From the NCBI RefSeq assembly GCF_005434975.1, contig NZ_SKCJ01000001.1, positions 1,188,001-1,252,000 on the forward strand: DNA of 64,000 bases, in the 5' to 3' direction. Within the stretch, counting starts at the first letter, position 1; every line of letters begins with the position of its first letter. Of this stretch, positions 8,806 through 18,102 are shown piece after piece. The stretch comes from Parerythrobacter lutipelagi (GTDB lineage Bacteria > Pseudomonadota > Alphaproteobacteria > Sphingomonadales > Sphingomonadaceae). A program made the translations under genes and the position numbers. The notes under the pieces are model-generated. The model saw only the letters and a program-made list of their open reading frames with translations, had not been told where the DNA came from and searched no databases.

Positions 8806-10107
8806 ATGCTGATGCAGCAAGCGGAAGCGCGCGCGCTCCAGCGAACACATCCGCTCAGCTTGCAGGCGGTGCAGTTTGTTTGCTACCTTCTGTTCGGCAT
8901 TGCCTTGCCCACAGTCCTGTGGCTCCTCGGGCGAAGCGAGCTACTTGGCCAGCCTTACGTGGTTAGCACGCTTGCGGTTTCGACTGCGGCAACAGTCGCA
9001 TCCTGGTATATCCTGTCGCGCCTTCGCCAATATGCCAAGGCGCGGCTTTTGTCTTACGTCGTCCCGCTCAACCTGCTGGTTTTCGGCGCTGCGGCCACCG
9101 CGATTGGCGTATTCCGCATGCCCTATTCCATCGGACTGTTCGGCACCTGCCTCGCCGCGACGATGGTCACCAGCTATGTGTTGGTCGCCATTACCCGGCT
9201 GGGCAACAAAGCGCTCTACATCGTGCCAGGCGGACGGGTTGCCGAAATGCGGCCGCGCCCGGAACACGTCACACTCGCATCACTCGATGAATTCGCGGCG
9301 ATTGTCGCGCGGGGAAAGGGTAACGGCTCTGTAATAGGCGATCTCCATTTCGATCATCCGCCTGAATGGGAACGGCTTTTCGCATTGGCAGCTCTGAAGG
9401 GTATCCCGGTCTATCATTACCGCCAGATCCTAGAGCTCGAAACCGGTCAGGTCAGGATCGATCGGCTTAGCGAGAACGTGCTGGGATCGCTGATCCCGAA
9501 CTTGCCATATATGGCTGCAAAGCGTGCTTTCGATGTCGTCGTAACGATCGCACTGGCGCCATTGCTACTGCTGGTGATGGGCGGAATTGCACTGGTGATT
9601 CGACTCGATTCCAAAGGTTCGATCCTGTTCGTGCAGGAGCGTATGGGATTTCGCGGTGAAGTGTTCCGGATGGTCAAATTCCGCACGATGCACGATCGGA
9701 CAGTCGATGAAAACGAAACTGCCTTGCGTGACGATGCGATGACCCGGGACGGGGACGACCGGATCACCCGCGCCGGACGCTTCCTGCGAAAAGTGCGGCT
9801 GGACGAGCTTCCGCAGGCGTGGAACATCCTCAAAGGCGAGATGAGCTGGATCGGTCCACGCCCCGAAGCGATCAGCCTGTCCGAATGGTACGAGAACGAG
9901 ATCCCGTTCTATTCCTATCGCCATATTGTTCGCCCGGGCCTGACCGGTTGGGCTCAGGTCAACCAAGGGCACGTGACCGGTGTAGACACCGCGACGCACA
10001 AGCTCCGTTACGATTTCTACTACGTGAAAAACATCTCGCTCTGGCTCGACGTGCTGATTTCTCTCAAGACACTGAGGGTGATCGCTGGCGGGTTCGGCGC
10101 ACGCTAA
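8806..10107 (+). CDS. polyprenyl-phosphate sugar-1-phosphate transferase (WcaJ/ExoY type)
   Basis: 433 residues. Four or five hydrophobic helices occupy about residues 15-130, a soluble linker follows, and the C-terminal catalytic domain (about 235-433) starts with KRAFDVVVTIALAPLLLL and carries the signatures RMGFRGEVFRMVKFRTM, RKVRLDELPQAWNILKGEMS and GPRPE. The family moves a sugar-1-phosphate from a UDP-sugar to undecaprenyl phosphate and so starts each repeat unit. The long N-terminal part places it with WcaJ/WbaP rather than the short ExoY form. Good Shine-Dalgarno AGGGGAAG six bases before the ATG. Confidence 0.92.
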   Translation: MLMQQAEARALQRTHPLSLQAVQFVCYLLFGIALPTVLWLLGRSELLGQPYVVSTLAVSTAATVASWYILSRLRQYAKARLLSYVVPLNLLVFGAAATAIGVFRMPYSIGLFGTCLAATMVTSYVLVAITRLGNKALYIVPGGRVAEMRPRPEHVTLASLDEFAAIVARGKGNGSVIGDLHFDHPPEWERLFALAALKGIPVYHYRQILELETGQVRIDRLSENVLGSLIPNLPYMAAKRAFDVVVTIALAPLLLLVMGGIALVIRLDSKGSILFVQERMGFRGEVFRMVKFRTMHDRTVDENETALRDDAMTRDGDDRITRAGRFLRKVRLDELPQAWNILKGEMSWIGPRPEAISLSEWYENEIPFYSYRHIVRPGLTGWAQVNQGHVTGVDTATHKLRYDFYYVKNISLWLDVLISLKTLRVIAGGFGAR

Positions 10108-10126
10108 CCCAAGAGGCTGCCCTCCC

Positions 10127-11140
10127 ATGCGCAAGGTATTCGTCACCGGCACCGCCGGTTTCATCGGTTTCCATCTCGCCCAGCTGTTGCTGAAAGAGGG
10201 TTTCCAGGTGGTCGGCTTCGACGGGATGACCGACTATTACGATGTCCGCATCAAGGAACGGCGGCACCAGATGTTGCTGCAGAATCAGCATTTCAGCGCC
10301 CATGTCGGCATGCTGGAGTATTTCGACAAGCTGCGCGCGCTGATGATGGATGAGCAGCCCGACGTGATTGTGCACCTCGCCGCGCAGGCAGGCGTACGCT
10401 ACAGTCTGGAGAACCCGCGCGCCTATCTCGATGCCAATATTACCGGAACGTTCAACGTCATGGAATGCGCCCGCGAGCTGGCGGTCGATCACCTGCTGAT
10501 GGCCAGCACCAGCTCTGTCTACGGCGCGAATGATCAGATGCCGTTCGACGAACTGGAGCGGGTCGAAACCCCGATGACATTCTACGCCGCGACCAAGAAG
10601 GCCAACGAATCGATGGCGCACAGCTATGCCCATCTGTGGAATCTGCCGACTACGATGTTCCGCTTTTTCACCGTTTATGGCCCGTGGGGCCGCCCTGACA
10701 TGGCATTGTTCAAGTTTACCAAGGGCATCCTCGAAGGGACTCCGATCGATATCTACAATCACGGTGACATGTATCGCGATTTCACCTTCGTGACCGATCT
10801 GGTGCGCGGGATACGCTTGCTGATCGATGCCGCGCCAGTGCGCCCCGATAGCAAGGATGAGATCGAGCCGGGCGACAGCCTGTCACCCGTCGCGCCGTTC
10901 CGCGTGGTCAACATCGGTAACAGCGACAAGGTCAAGCTGCTCGACTTCATCGAGGCGATCGAACAGGAATGCGGGATCGAGGCCAAGCGCAATTATATGG
11001 ACATGCAAAAGGGTGACGTGCCCGCGACCTGGGCCAATGCCGAATTGCTCAAACGCCTGACCGGCTATCAGCCGCAAACCGATTATCGTGAAGGGATCCG
11101 CCAGTTCGTCAGCTGGTACCGCGAGTATTACAACGTCTGA
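10127..11140 (+). CDS. NAD-dependent epimerase, probably UDP-glucuronate 4-epimerase
   Basis: 337 residues of the extended short-chain dehydrogenase family. GTAGFIGFHLAQLLL gives the GxxGxxG dinucleotide fold; STSSVYG and YAATKKANE supply the Ser and YxxxK catalytic residues. The stretch DGMTDYYDVRIKERR is close to the substrate signature of UDP-glucuronate 4-epimerases (LpsL/CapI type), which make UDP-galacturonate. Nineteen bases after the sugar-phosphate transferase, so probably co-transcribed. Its TGA directly abuts the reverse stop of wecC (TGATCA), leaving no terminator between the convergent genes. Confidence 0.88.
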   Translation: MRKVFVTGTAGFIGFHLAQLLLKEGFQVVGFDGMTDYYDVRIKERRHQMLLQNQHFSAHVGMLEYFDKLRALMMDEQPDVIVHLAAQAGVRYSLENPRAYLDANITGTFNVMECARELAVDHLLMASTSSVYGANDQMPFDELERVETPMTFYAATKKANESMAHSYAHLWNLPTTMFRFFTVYGPWGRPDMALFKFTKGILEGTPIDIYNHGDMYRDFTFVTDLVRGIRLLIDAAPVRPDSKDEIEPGDSLSPVAPFRVVNIGNSDKVKLLDFIEAIEQECGIEAKRNYMDMQKGDVPATWANAELLKRLTGYQPQTDYREGIRQFVSWYREYYNV

Positions 11141-12445
11141 TCAGCTGGCGAGGCGCAGCCCGGCTTTTTCGGCCGTCTCCATGCTCGCATCCGGCCAGAT
11201 TCCGCGCGTGTCGTAGACCAAAGCGCTGGACCGCTCCTCACTCGGCACGACCTTGAAAACGTCGTGGTCGACCAGCACGATGAGAATGCCGCAATTTTCC
11301 AGCGAGTGATCGAGATCGACCAGCTGCGCGCCGGTATCCTTGAATTCGGCCGGCAGTTCGCCCGCATAAGGCTCGACGATCGACACTCGCGAACCGAATT
11401 TCCGAGCGAGGCGCGACGCGACGTAACGTGCCGGGCTTTCGCGAAAATCATCGATATTCGCTTTGAAGGCGAGGCCGAGACAAGCAACCGGCACGCCCGG
11501 ATTTTCAGCAATCAGTTGCTCGGCCCGCGCTACGACATGGTGCATCTTCGCATCGTTCACTTCGCGGCCTGTGCGGATCAGCGGGGATTGTTCAGGCGCG
11601 CCGTGGATGATGAAATAGGGATCGACAGCGATGCAATGGCCGCCCACGCCCGGGCCGGGCTGGAGGATGTTCACCCGCGGGTGGCGGTTGGCGAGTTTGA
11701 TCACTTCCCACACGTCGAGTTTCATGTGGTCGGCAATGATCGAGAGTTCGTTGGCGAACGCGATGTTTACGTCGCGATAGGCGTTCTCAACCAGCTTGGT
11801 CATTTCGGCCGATTTCGCATCGGTGGTGACGCATGTTCCGCGCACAAACCGCTTGTAGAATGCGAGTGCCTTGCGGGCGCAGCGCGGTGTGATCCCGCCG
11901 ATTGAACGGTCGTTATGCGTCAGTTCTTCGAGAATCTTGCCGGGCAGCACGCGCTCGGGACAATAGGCGATCGACACATCGGGAATCTCGCCGGTCTGTC
12001 CCGGCATCTTCAGGTCTGGGCGAAGCCCGGCAATCAGATCGCGCATCTGTTCGGTCGTGCCGACCGGAGAGGTCGACTCGAGGATGATGCAGTCACCTTT
12101 CTTGAGCACGCCCGCCACTTCGGTCGCGGCAGACATGACATAAGACACATCCGGCGTGTGCTTGCCATCGTGCTCGAACGGGGTCGGTACAGCGATAACG
12201 AAGACATCGGCAGGGGCGATCTGGGTCGAAGCCTTGAGCAGACCGCGCTGCACCACGCCGCGCACCAGCCCGTCGAGATCGACTTCCTCGATGTGGATTT
12301 CACCACGGTTGATCGTTTCGACCACGTGATCCGACACGTCGATCCCGGTTACCGGGCAATTGGCCCGGGCAATGATCGCCGCCGTCGGGAGGCCGATGTA
12401 GCCGAGCCCGATCACGCATACTTGAGGTTTGGTATCGCCGCGCAT
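11141..12445 (-). CDS. wecC: UDP-N-acetyl-D-mannosamine dehydrogenase
   Basis: 434 residues. CVIGLGYIGLPTAAIIA is the N-terminal NAD fold, and GPGVGGHCIAVDPYF contains the catalytic Cys of the UDP-sugar 6-dehydrogenase family. The pattern LEETHNDRS-like (ILEELTHNDRSIGG) and the overall match favour WecC, which oxidises UDP-ManNAc to UDP-ManNAcA with two NAD. wecB, which makes the substrate, lies 70 bases upstream on the same strand. The pair runs against the rest of the polysaccharide locus. Confidence 0.92.
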   Translation of the reverse strand: MRGDTKPQVCVIGLGYIGLPTAAIIARANCPVTGIDVSDHVVETINRGEIHIEEVDLDGLVRGVVQRGLLKASTQIAPADVFVIAVPTPFEHDGKHTPDVSYVMSAATEVAGVLKKGDCIILESTSPVGTTEQMRDLIAGLRPDLKMPGQTGEIPDVSIAYCPERVLPGKILEELTHNDRSIGGITPRCARKALAFYKRFVRGTCVTTDAKSAEMTKLVENAYRDVNIAFANELSIIADHMKLDVWEVIKLANRHPRVNILQPGPGVGGHCIAVDPYFIIHGAPEQSPLIRTGREVNDAKMHHVVARAEQLIAENPGVPVACLGLAFKANIDDFRESPARYVASRLARKFGSRVSIVEPYAGELPAEFKDTGAQLVDLDHSLENCGILIVLVDHDVFKVVPSEERSSALVYDTRGIWPDASMETAEKAGLRLAS

Positions 12446-12515
12446 GAAAATCCTACCGTTTGTGTCCGGCAGAAAGCCTTACCTGCGAGTGGTAAACATA
12501 GCGGTAATGTTGGTG

Positions 12516-13634
12516 TTACGTCGCGAGCAGGTCCACAATGCGCTGCGTTGCCTTGCCATCGCCGAACGGATTGTGCGCTTTCGCCATGGCGAAATAGGCG
12601 GCTTCATCGTCGAGCAGCCGGGTGGCTTCCTCGACAATCCGGTCCGCGTCTGTGCCGACCAGCTTTGCCGTGCCTGCTTCGACGCCTTCGGGTCGCTCGG
12701 TCGTTTCGCGCATTACCAGCACCGGCTTGCCCAGCGCAGGCCCCTCTTCCTGAACACCGCCGCTATCGGTCAGAATGAGGGTGGAGATATCGAGCAAACG
12801 CGCGAAGTGCGGATAGTCCAGCGGTTCGATCAGCGCGACATTGTCCAGCCCCTCAAGCTCTGTGTTCATGACCTTGCGGACATTGGGGTTGAGATGAACG
12901 GGGAAGATCATGGCGACATCCTCGCGCGCAGCGAGGCGGCGGATCGCTTCGGCGATCCCCTCCATCCCGCCGCCGAAGTTCTCACGCCGGTGGCTCGTCA
13001 CGCCGATGATCCGCTTGCCCGCAAAGCGCGCTTCGAGCAGAGCGAGATCCTTCGCAAGATTCGGCTCGCGCTCCACCTTGGCGGTTATCCAGTGCAACGC
13101 ATCGATAACCGTATTGCCGGTAACATGGATGCTCGCGGGATCGATATTCTCCGCCCTGAGCGCCCGGGCTGCTGTTTCCGTCGGGGCAAAATGCAGGGCG
13201 GCAAAGCTGCCTATAACCTTGCGATTGACCTCTTCGGGCCACGGATGGTGAATATTGCCGCTGCGCAGGCCCGCTTCGACATGGGCAACGGGGATTTTGC
13301 GATAATAGGCGGCAAGCGCACCGCACATGGCGGTCGCCGTATCACCCTGAACCACAACCCAGTCGGGCTTTTCCTGGTCCATCACTTCGCCCAGCCCGGT
13401 CAGCAAACGCGCAGTCAGTGCATCGAGTGACTGATCCGGCTGCATGACGTCGAGGTCATGATGCGGAGCGATACCTGCAATATCGAGGACCTGGTCCAGC
13501 ATCCCCCGGTGCTGGCCTGAAACGCAGACGCGCGAGTTGAAGCGCGGATCGTCTTCCAGCGCATGGCACACGGGGAAAAGCTTGATCGCTTCGGGCCGGG
13601 TGCCGAAGACTGTGAGGATAGTAAGTGTCGACAT
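12516..13634 (-). CDS. wecB: UDP-N-acetylglucosamine 2-epimerase (non-hydrolysing)
   Basis: 372 residues. VFGTRPEAIKLFPV, VQGDTATAM, HVEAGLRSG and TDSGGVQEEGPALGKPVLVMR are family signatures in the expected order. It interconverts UDP-GlcNAc and UDP-ManNAc in the cytoplasm and feeds wecC. The two-domain GT-B fold and length are normal. Starts at an ATG with the next upstream gene on the same strand ending beyond 13696. Confidence 0.94.
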   Translation of the reverse strand: MSTLTILTVFGTRPEAIKLFPVCHALEDDPRFNSRVCVSGQHRGMLDQVLDIAGIAPHHDLDVMQPDQSLDALTARLLTGLGEVMDQEKPDWVVVQGDTATAMCGALAAYYRKIPVAHVEAGLRSGNIHHPWPEEVNRKVIGSFAALHFAPTETAARALRAENIDPASIHVTGNTVIDALHWITAKVEREPNLAKDLALLEARFAGKRIIGVTSHRRENFGGGMEGIAEAIRRLAAREDVAMIFPVHLNPNVRKVMNTELEGLDNVALIEPLDYPHFARLLDISTLILTDSGGVQEEGPALGKPVLVMRETTERPEGVEAGTAKLVGTDADRIVEEATRLLDDEAAYFAMAKAHNPFGDGKATQRIVDLLAT

Positions 13635-13696
13635 GAAGAGGCGCTTAGCAGGGCAAGGTTAAAGGTGCGTTTGCCTTGACCATCGGATCGCCTGCT

Positions 13697-14293
13697 TCAC
13701 TCGTCTCGATCGGTCCCCTGCGCCGATGCGTCCGGCTGCGGCAGCTGTTCGCTCTCTTCGTCCGGGAGTTCCGCAGCCCGCTCACGCTCGAGGCGCTCCT
13801 GATACTGGCGTTCGATTTGCTCGACCCGATCCTGGTCCTCGGCGGCCTGTTCGTCGATCAGAGCTAGGCGATCTTCGCGTGCTGCGGCAATCAGGTCGCT
13901 GAAGCGAACCGCATCTGCAGTCCGTCTTTCGCCATAAGCGCGATTGATCAGGTCTTGCGTGCAGCCGAGAAAGCCACCGGCGCCCGCCGTAGAGCAGGAC
14001 AAAGTGCCGGAGCGGCCGATCAGTTCGAGCGATTCGACCCGCTCCGCCCAAGCGGTGTTGGCGGGATCTGAACTGAAGCGCAGATTTTCAGGGATGCGGT
14101 AGCGATCACCTTCGGGCAGGCGCGCCACGACGACAATCTCTTCGCCGCCGCAATTGGATGCTTCGTCGTCGCCGTAGACGATAACCATGCACACATCGTC
14201 GGTCAGGGTTTCGTCCGGTCCAATCTGAGCCACGGAGGGGGCAGCGGCGAAAGCAAGTGCAACAAGCGAGATCGGGAGTGCGAGGCGTTTCAT
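13697..14293 (-). CDS. secreted or periplasmic hypothetical protein
   Basis: About 198 residues from the ATG at 14293. The start is chosen because it gives a clean signal peptide (KRLALPISLVALAFAAAPSVAQ with an AxA-type cleavage site); the longer open frame upstream overlaps coq7. The mature part has a CGGEEIVVVARLPEGDRYRIPENLR segment often seen in small sphingomonad periplasmic proteins, four cysteines and an acidic, Gln/Arg-rich C-terminal helix likely to be a coiled coil. I know no function. It lies between wecB and coq7 and may belong to neither unit. Confidence 0.7.
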   Translation of the reverse strand: MKRLALPISLVALAFAAAPSVAQIGPDETLTDDVCMVIVYGDDEASNCGGEEIVVVARLPEGDRYRIPENLRFSSDPANTAWAERVESLELIGRSGTLSCSTAGAGGFLGCTQDLINRAYGERRTADAVRFSDLIAAAREDRLALIDEQAAEDQDRVEQIERQYQERLERERAAELPDEESEQLPQPDASAQGTDRDE

Positions 14294-14390
14294 GTCGAAT
14301 TCCATCCAGTGTCTGTTGACGGCATCATCCATAGAACGCCGTGAATACCATATGAAGCGCGTTTGCGGGCATAACGGTCGGCAGCGCCGC

Positions 14391-14927
14391 TTACACGCGC
14401 TCAGCCAGTTTGATCGCGACACGGCAACCCAGACGGATCGCGCCTGACAGCAGTGGATAGGCCGGCGCTTTCTCCGCTCCTGCGGCCAATGCGGCATCGC
14501 GGTGGGCGCGCTCGTCTTCGCGAAACTCTTCGATCATCGCCGACAATTCGGGATCGGCGTCCGCTTCGGCGAGCTCGTCAAGCTGAGCTGAGTAATGCAG
14601 GTCGATCTCTTCTTCGACTGCCGCCGTGCAAGCCATGGCGGCTTCAGGCCCGAGGAGGGCGGTTCCTGCGCCTAGCGCATAGCCCGCAACCGACCAGAAT
14701 GGCTGCAGAACCGTCGGCCGGACGCCGCGCCGCGCCATCAATGCATCGAACTTGGCCCGGTGGCCCTCTTCCTGCGCGGCCATATGCGCGATTTCCGGCG
14801 ACAGCGGATGGCGGTCTCCCATGACGGCAAGCTGCCCGGCATAGATGCGGGTTGCGCCGAATTCTCCGGCCTGGTCAACCCGGATCATCTGCTCGGTATC
14901 GGGATTGGTCGGGATGCGGTGGCTCAT
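14391..14927 (-). CDS. coq7: demethoxyubiquinone hydroxylase
   Basis: 178 residues of the Coq7 di-iron family. RVDQAGEFGATRIYAGQ gives the first Glu ligand, EEGHRAKFD the ExxH, and EEEIDLHY with REDERAHRD the second half; the two ExxH pairs make the carboxylate-bridged di-iron site. The enzyme adds the C6 hydroxyl in ubiquinone synthesis at the membrane. I start at the ATG at 14927, where ATGA overlaps the dsbB stop, rather than at an upstream in-frame ATG inside dsbB. Confidence 0.93.
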   Translation of the reverse strand: MSHRIPTNPDTEQMIRVDQAGEFGATRIYAGQLAVMGDRHPLSPEIAHMAAQEEGHRAKFDALMARRGVRPTVLQPFWSVAGYALGAGTALLGPEAAMACTAAVEEEIDLHYSAQLDELAEADADPELSAMIEEFREDERAHRDAALAAGAEKAPAYPLLSGAIRLGCRVAIKLAERV

Positions 14928-15406
14928 GAGCGGTCCTTGCCAGGCAAGAGAGAGAATATGGCGATGGCAGAGACCATCGAGATCAGGAAGTTCCATCCGG
15001 CCAGACTGATACCGAGCAAAGTCCATGGCGCTTCATCGCACCGCGTGAGCGGAGCGTTGAAAATCGCTTCAAGTGCATCACCCTCTGCAGCGTTGGTCGT
15101 GGCGCAATCGGTTATGCCTTCCCACCACTTGTATTCGACGCCGGCATGGAAGCCGCCAATCAGCCCTGAAACGAGGATCGCTACAGCTGCAAGCGCGATC
15201 CACAATTTCTTCGGCGGCGCGAAATAAGAGAGCAAAGCCAAAGCGATCGCGGCGAAATGCGGATATCGCTGCCACCAGCACATTTCGCACGGAAACAAGC
15301 CGAAACCGTATTGCGACACATACGCACCGCCGATCAGCAGGGCCGGAATTCCAAGTGCAAGCCGCTGGGCCAGCCGGGTCGAAGGCGCTTCAATCATAAT
15401 GCGCAA
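14924..15406 (-). CDS. dsbB: disulfide bond formation protein DsbB
   Basis: 160 residues with four membrane helices. Cys40-x-x-Cys43 (FPCEMC) and Cys101/Cys123 are the two periplasmic redox pairs that pass electrons from DsbA to ubiquinone. The short first pair loop and WWQRYPH after it are typical of alphaproteobacterial DsbB. The stop overlaps the coq7 start (ATGA), so a quinone-using and a quinone-making protein are translationally coupled. No dsbA is in the window. Confidence 0.9.
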   Translation of the reverse strand: MRIMIEAPSTRLAQRLALGIPALLIGGAYVSQYGFGLFPCEMCWWQRYPHFAAIALALLSYFAPPKKLWIALAAVAILVSGLIGGFHAGVEYKWWEGITDCATTNAAEGDALEAIFNAPLTRCDEAPWTLLGISLAGWNFLISMVSAIAIFSLLPGKDRS

Positions 15407-15415
15407 GTAGGAGCG

Positions 15416-16753
15416 TCAATTCCTGCGTGCAACCGTGTTCGGCGCGGTGCGGCGCAGTGTCTGAAGCGCATAATGCAGTTGAAAGTCTTCCACGCCCTGA
15501 TCCTTCAGCTCCTCTGCGGTCAAGGTGAAGCGCGGGTCTTCTCGCTTGTCGCGCTCCAGCTCTTCGTCCTTCAGCGCCGCTTCGTTGACCAGATGACCGC
15601 GCAAATCGGACTCGCGCATCTGGAACTTGGCGCGTCTCGCCATGTCCGGGTCAGAGAGCTGAGGCACCTTGATATCGGGCGTAATCCCGCCTTCCTGCAC
15701 CGAATGGCCAGACGGCGTATAATAGCGTGCCGTGGTAAGTTTGAGCGCACTGGTGTTGTCGAGCATCAGCAGCGACTGAACGCTGCCCTTGCCAAAGCTT
15801 CGATCGCCCATGACCACTGCACGGCGGTGATCCTGCAACGCTCCAGCAACGATTTCCGAAGCCGAAGCCGACCCGGCATCGATCAACACGACCATGGGTA
15901 TGCCCTCGGCAATCTGGCCACGGAAAGCGGTTTCGGCATCGTAATAAATCGTCTCGCCGCGGGCGCGCCCACGCTGTGATACAATTCGGCCGCGATCGAG
16001 GAACAGGTCCGACAAGGCTACCGCTTCATCGAGCGAGCCCCCCGGATTGGAGCGCAGGTCCAGCACCAGGCCATTGACCCGGCCCGAAGCCTCGGTCTGT
16101 ATCTTTTTCCACGCAGCAAATACGTCGGCACCGACATCGCGCGAAAACTCGTTCACGCTGATCACCCCGATATTGCCATCGGCTATGCTGTGCGAAACCG
16201 GTTCCAGTTCGATCACGCCGCGAGTCACGCTGACATCGAACGGTTCGTCGCGTCCGGGGCGGAAAACCGTCAGCCGGATCGAGGTGCCCGCCGCTCCGCG
16301 CATCTGGCTGACCGCTTCATCGAGGTCGCCGCCATAGATCAGATTGCCGTCGAGATGGGTGATGAAGTCCCCCGCCTTCAGGCCCGCTTCTTCCGCTGGG
16401 CTACCGCGAAACGGCGATATGATCTTCACCGCGCCGTCGTCCATCACCACCGACAGGCCGAGGCCGGAGTAATTGCCGTCGATCATCGTTTCGAGACGCT
16501 GCAAATCCGATCCGTCGAGGTACGCCGAATGCGGATCGAGCGATGCAAGCATGCCGTCGATCGCCCCGCGAATCAGCTTCTCGTCTTCAACCGGCTCAAC
16601 GTAATTGGCTTTGATCCGTTGGTAGGTGGCGAACAGTTTGGAGAATTCCGGACCCACGCGGCCATCGACCTGCGCCATTCCCGATGTCGTCGCCGGGATC
16701 AGGGCAACAGCCGTCACCAGTGCTGCAGAACGGATAAGTGCGGAAAATTTCAT
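15416..16753 (-). CDS. ctpA: C-terminal processing peptidase (S41 family, CtpA)
   Basis: 445 residues. A signal peptide (KFSALIRSAALVTAVALIPATTSGMAQ) starts at the ATG at 16753, which I prefer to a GTG-like upstream extension. The N-terminal helical segment is followed by a PDZ domain (about 85-165, with GLGLSVVMDDG and AGLKAGDFI) and the S41 core. GSASASEIVAGAL contains the catalytic Ser and SFGKGSVQ the general-base Lys. The protein trims periplasmic proteins and affects peptidoglycan enzymes. EnvC lies 133 bases upstream in the operon direction, consistent with a cell-wall role. Confidence 0.93.
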   Translation of the reverse strand: MKFSALIRSAALVTAVALIPATTSGMAQVDGRVGPEFSKLFATYQRIKANYVEPVEDEKLIRGAIDGMLASLDPHSAYLDGSDLQRLETMIDGNYSGLGLSVVMDDGAVKIISPFRGSPAEEAGLKAGDFITHLDGNLIYGGDLDEAVSQMRGAAGTSIRLTVFRPGRDEPFDVSVTRGVIELEPVSHSIADGNIGVISVNEFSRDVGADVFAAWKKIQTEASGRVNGLVLDLRSNPGGSLDEAVALSDLFLDRGRIVSQRGRARGETIYYDAETAFRGQIAEGIPMVVLIDAGSASASEIVAGALQDHRRAVVMGDRSFGKGSVQSLLMLDNTSALKLTTARYYTPSGHSVQEGGITPDIKVPQLSDPDMARRAKFQMRESDLRGHLVNEAALKDEELERDKREDPRFTLTAEELKDQGVEDFQLHYALQTLRRTAPNTVARRN

Positions 16754-16760
16754 GTTTCGG

Positions 16761-16798
16761 GCCTCTCGATCTGACCACAACCTATCGCGGTGAGAGGC
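16761..16798. repeat. inverted repeat in the ctpA leader
   Basis: GCCTCTC at 16761-16767 and GAGAGGC at 16792-16798, a perfect 7-bp pair 24 bases apart, directly upstream of ctpA. It could form a leader hairpin or be a protein site. The 133-bp envC-ctpA gap holds nothing else I can name. Confidence 0.3.
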
Positions 16799-16886
16799 TG
16801 AACGCCAGATGAGGATTGGCCCTGCGTCCCGATACGGTGCGGTCTCCGGTCGAACCATGAACGCGGCTCAGCGAAAGTCCGCTTGC

Positions 16887-18098
16887 TCAGCGCAAAAGAC
16901 CCAGCGGATTGACCGGTGCGCCGTCGCGGCGGATCTCAAGCGTCACCTGCGGGCGGTCGAGCCCGGCCACGCCCAGCGGCGCTCCGCCGACCAGTTCCTC
17001 ACCCACCGTCACATCGGTACGTGCCAAGCCCGTCACCAGGCTCGTCAGGCCGCCATCGTGTTCGATGATCACGATCCGCTCATAGCCGCGATAGGGCCCG
17101 GCGAATGCGACGCGCCCCGGCGCTGGTGCGATCACTTGCGCGCCCCCTCTCGGGGCGAGGGTCAATCCAGTGTTGCGAACGCCGCCGCTACTGGTTTCGC
17201 CAAAGCCCGACACTGTCCTGCCCGATACCGGCAGCTGGAACGCAAGCCGCGCCGCTTCAGTTGCCATTGCGACCGAGGCTGGTGTCGCTGCCACCGCAGT
17301 TTGCGGGTTGTTTGGCCGCATGATCGGTCCGGGCAGAGCCGCAAGTTCCTGCCGCAAATTGCCGGCTTGATCGAGTTGCTCGACCAGCGCATCGAGGTCG
17401 CGCGCTTCTTCCGCCAGTGCCAGAGCGCGCTCGACTTCGCGGTCGGCATCGCCGCCTGCCTTCCGGGAAGCAAGCCGTTGGCGCGTCTCGATGGCTGCCA
17501 ACCGTCTGCGTCTGTCAGCCAGCTCGCCTTCCGTTTTGCGCAGAACAGACAGCGCCTGCTGCGCCTCCTGTTCGAGTGCGCGGCCGCGGTCTATTTCTGC
17601 GCGCAAGGCGGCCGTCCGTTGGCGGATTTGCGGGATCGTGCTTTCCAGAATCGCGCGAAGATAGACGGTTTCCCGCAACGAACCCGGGCGAAGAGCGGCC
17701 AGAGCCAGCGGCCTGCGTGACAGTTTCTGCAAGGCGCCTGTGAGCTTGACCAGCGGCTCCCGCCGCTCGGCAAGCTTGCGGTCCAAATCGCTACGCTCCT
17801 GCCCGATAAGCGCCAGCCGCGCCTCAGCCGCCGCAATACCGGCTTCAGCCTGCTGGATGCGAGCGGCTAGCGCAGCCGCATCTCGGGCAGTCTTGTCTGC
17901 GGCTTCGATTGCCTCGCGCGCCTCGGCTTCGAGCTGTTGCCCGCGCCGGTCAGCAGATGCGGCCTCGCGCTGCGCTGCCTGCATTCTTGCCCGAATCGTC
18001 GCGGGGTCTTCGGCCGCATCTTCACGCTGCGCCATCGCGACAGTCCCAACCAATGGAAGCGACAGCAATGCAAGTCCAAGGAGCAGGCGCGAAGACAT
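16887..18098 (-). CDS. envC: murein hydrolase activator EnvC-like protein
   Basis: 403 residues. A signal peptide (SSRLLLGLALLSLPLVGTVAMAQ) begins at the ATG at 18098. A long coiled coil (about residues 30-260) is followed by a C-terminal LytM/M23 domain (about 300-400). The metal-binding residues are missing: the HxxxD position reads NTGLTLAP and the HxH position reads QVTLEI. That is how EnvC and NlpD-type activators differ from true endopeptidases. It should switch on an amidase at the division site. Four bases follow the rlmH stop, so the two are one unit. Confidence 0.9.
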   Translation of the reverse strand: MSSRLLLGLALLSLPLVGTVAMAQREDAAEDPATIRARMQAAQREAASADRRGQQLEAEAREAIEAADKTARDAAALAARIQQAEAGIAAAEARLALIGQERSDLDRKLAERREPLVKLTGALQKLSRRPLALAALRPGSLRETVYLRAILESTIPQIRQRTAALRAEIDRGRALEQEAQQALSVLRKTEGELADRRRRLAAIETRQRLASRKAGGDADREVERALALAEEARDLDALVEQLDQAGNLRQELAALPGPIMRPNNPQTAVAATPASVAMATEAARLAFQLPVSGRTVSGFGETSSGGVRNTGLTLAPRGGAQVIAPAPGRVAFAGPYRGYERIVIIEHDGGLTSLVTGLARTDVTVGEELVGGAPLGVAGLDRPQVTLEIRRDGAPVNPLGLLR

Positions 18099-18102
18099 CT
18101 GC

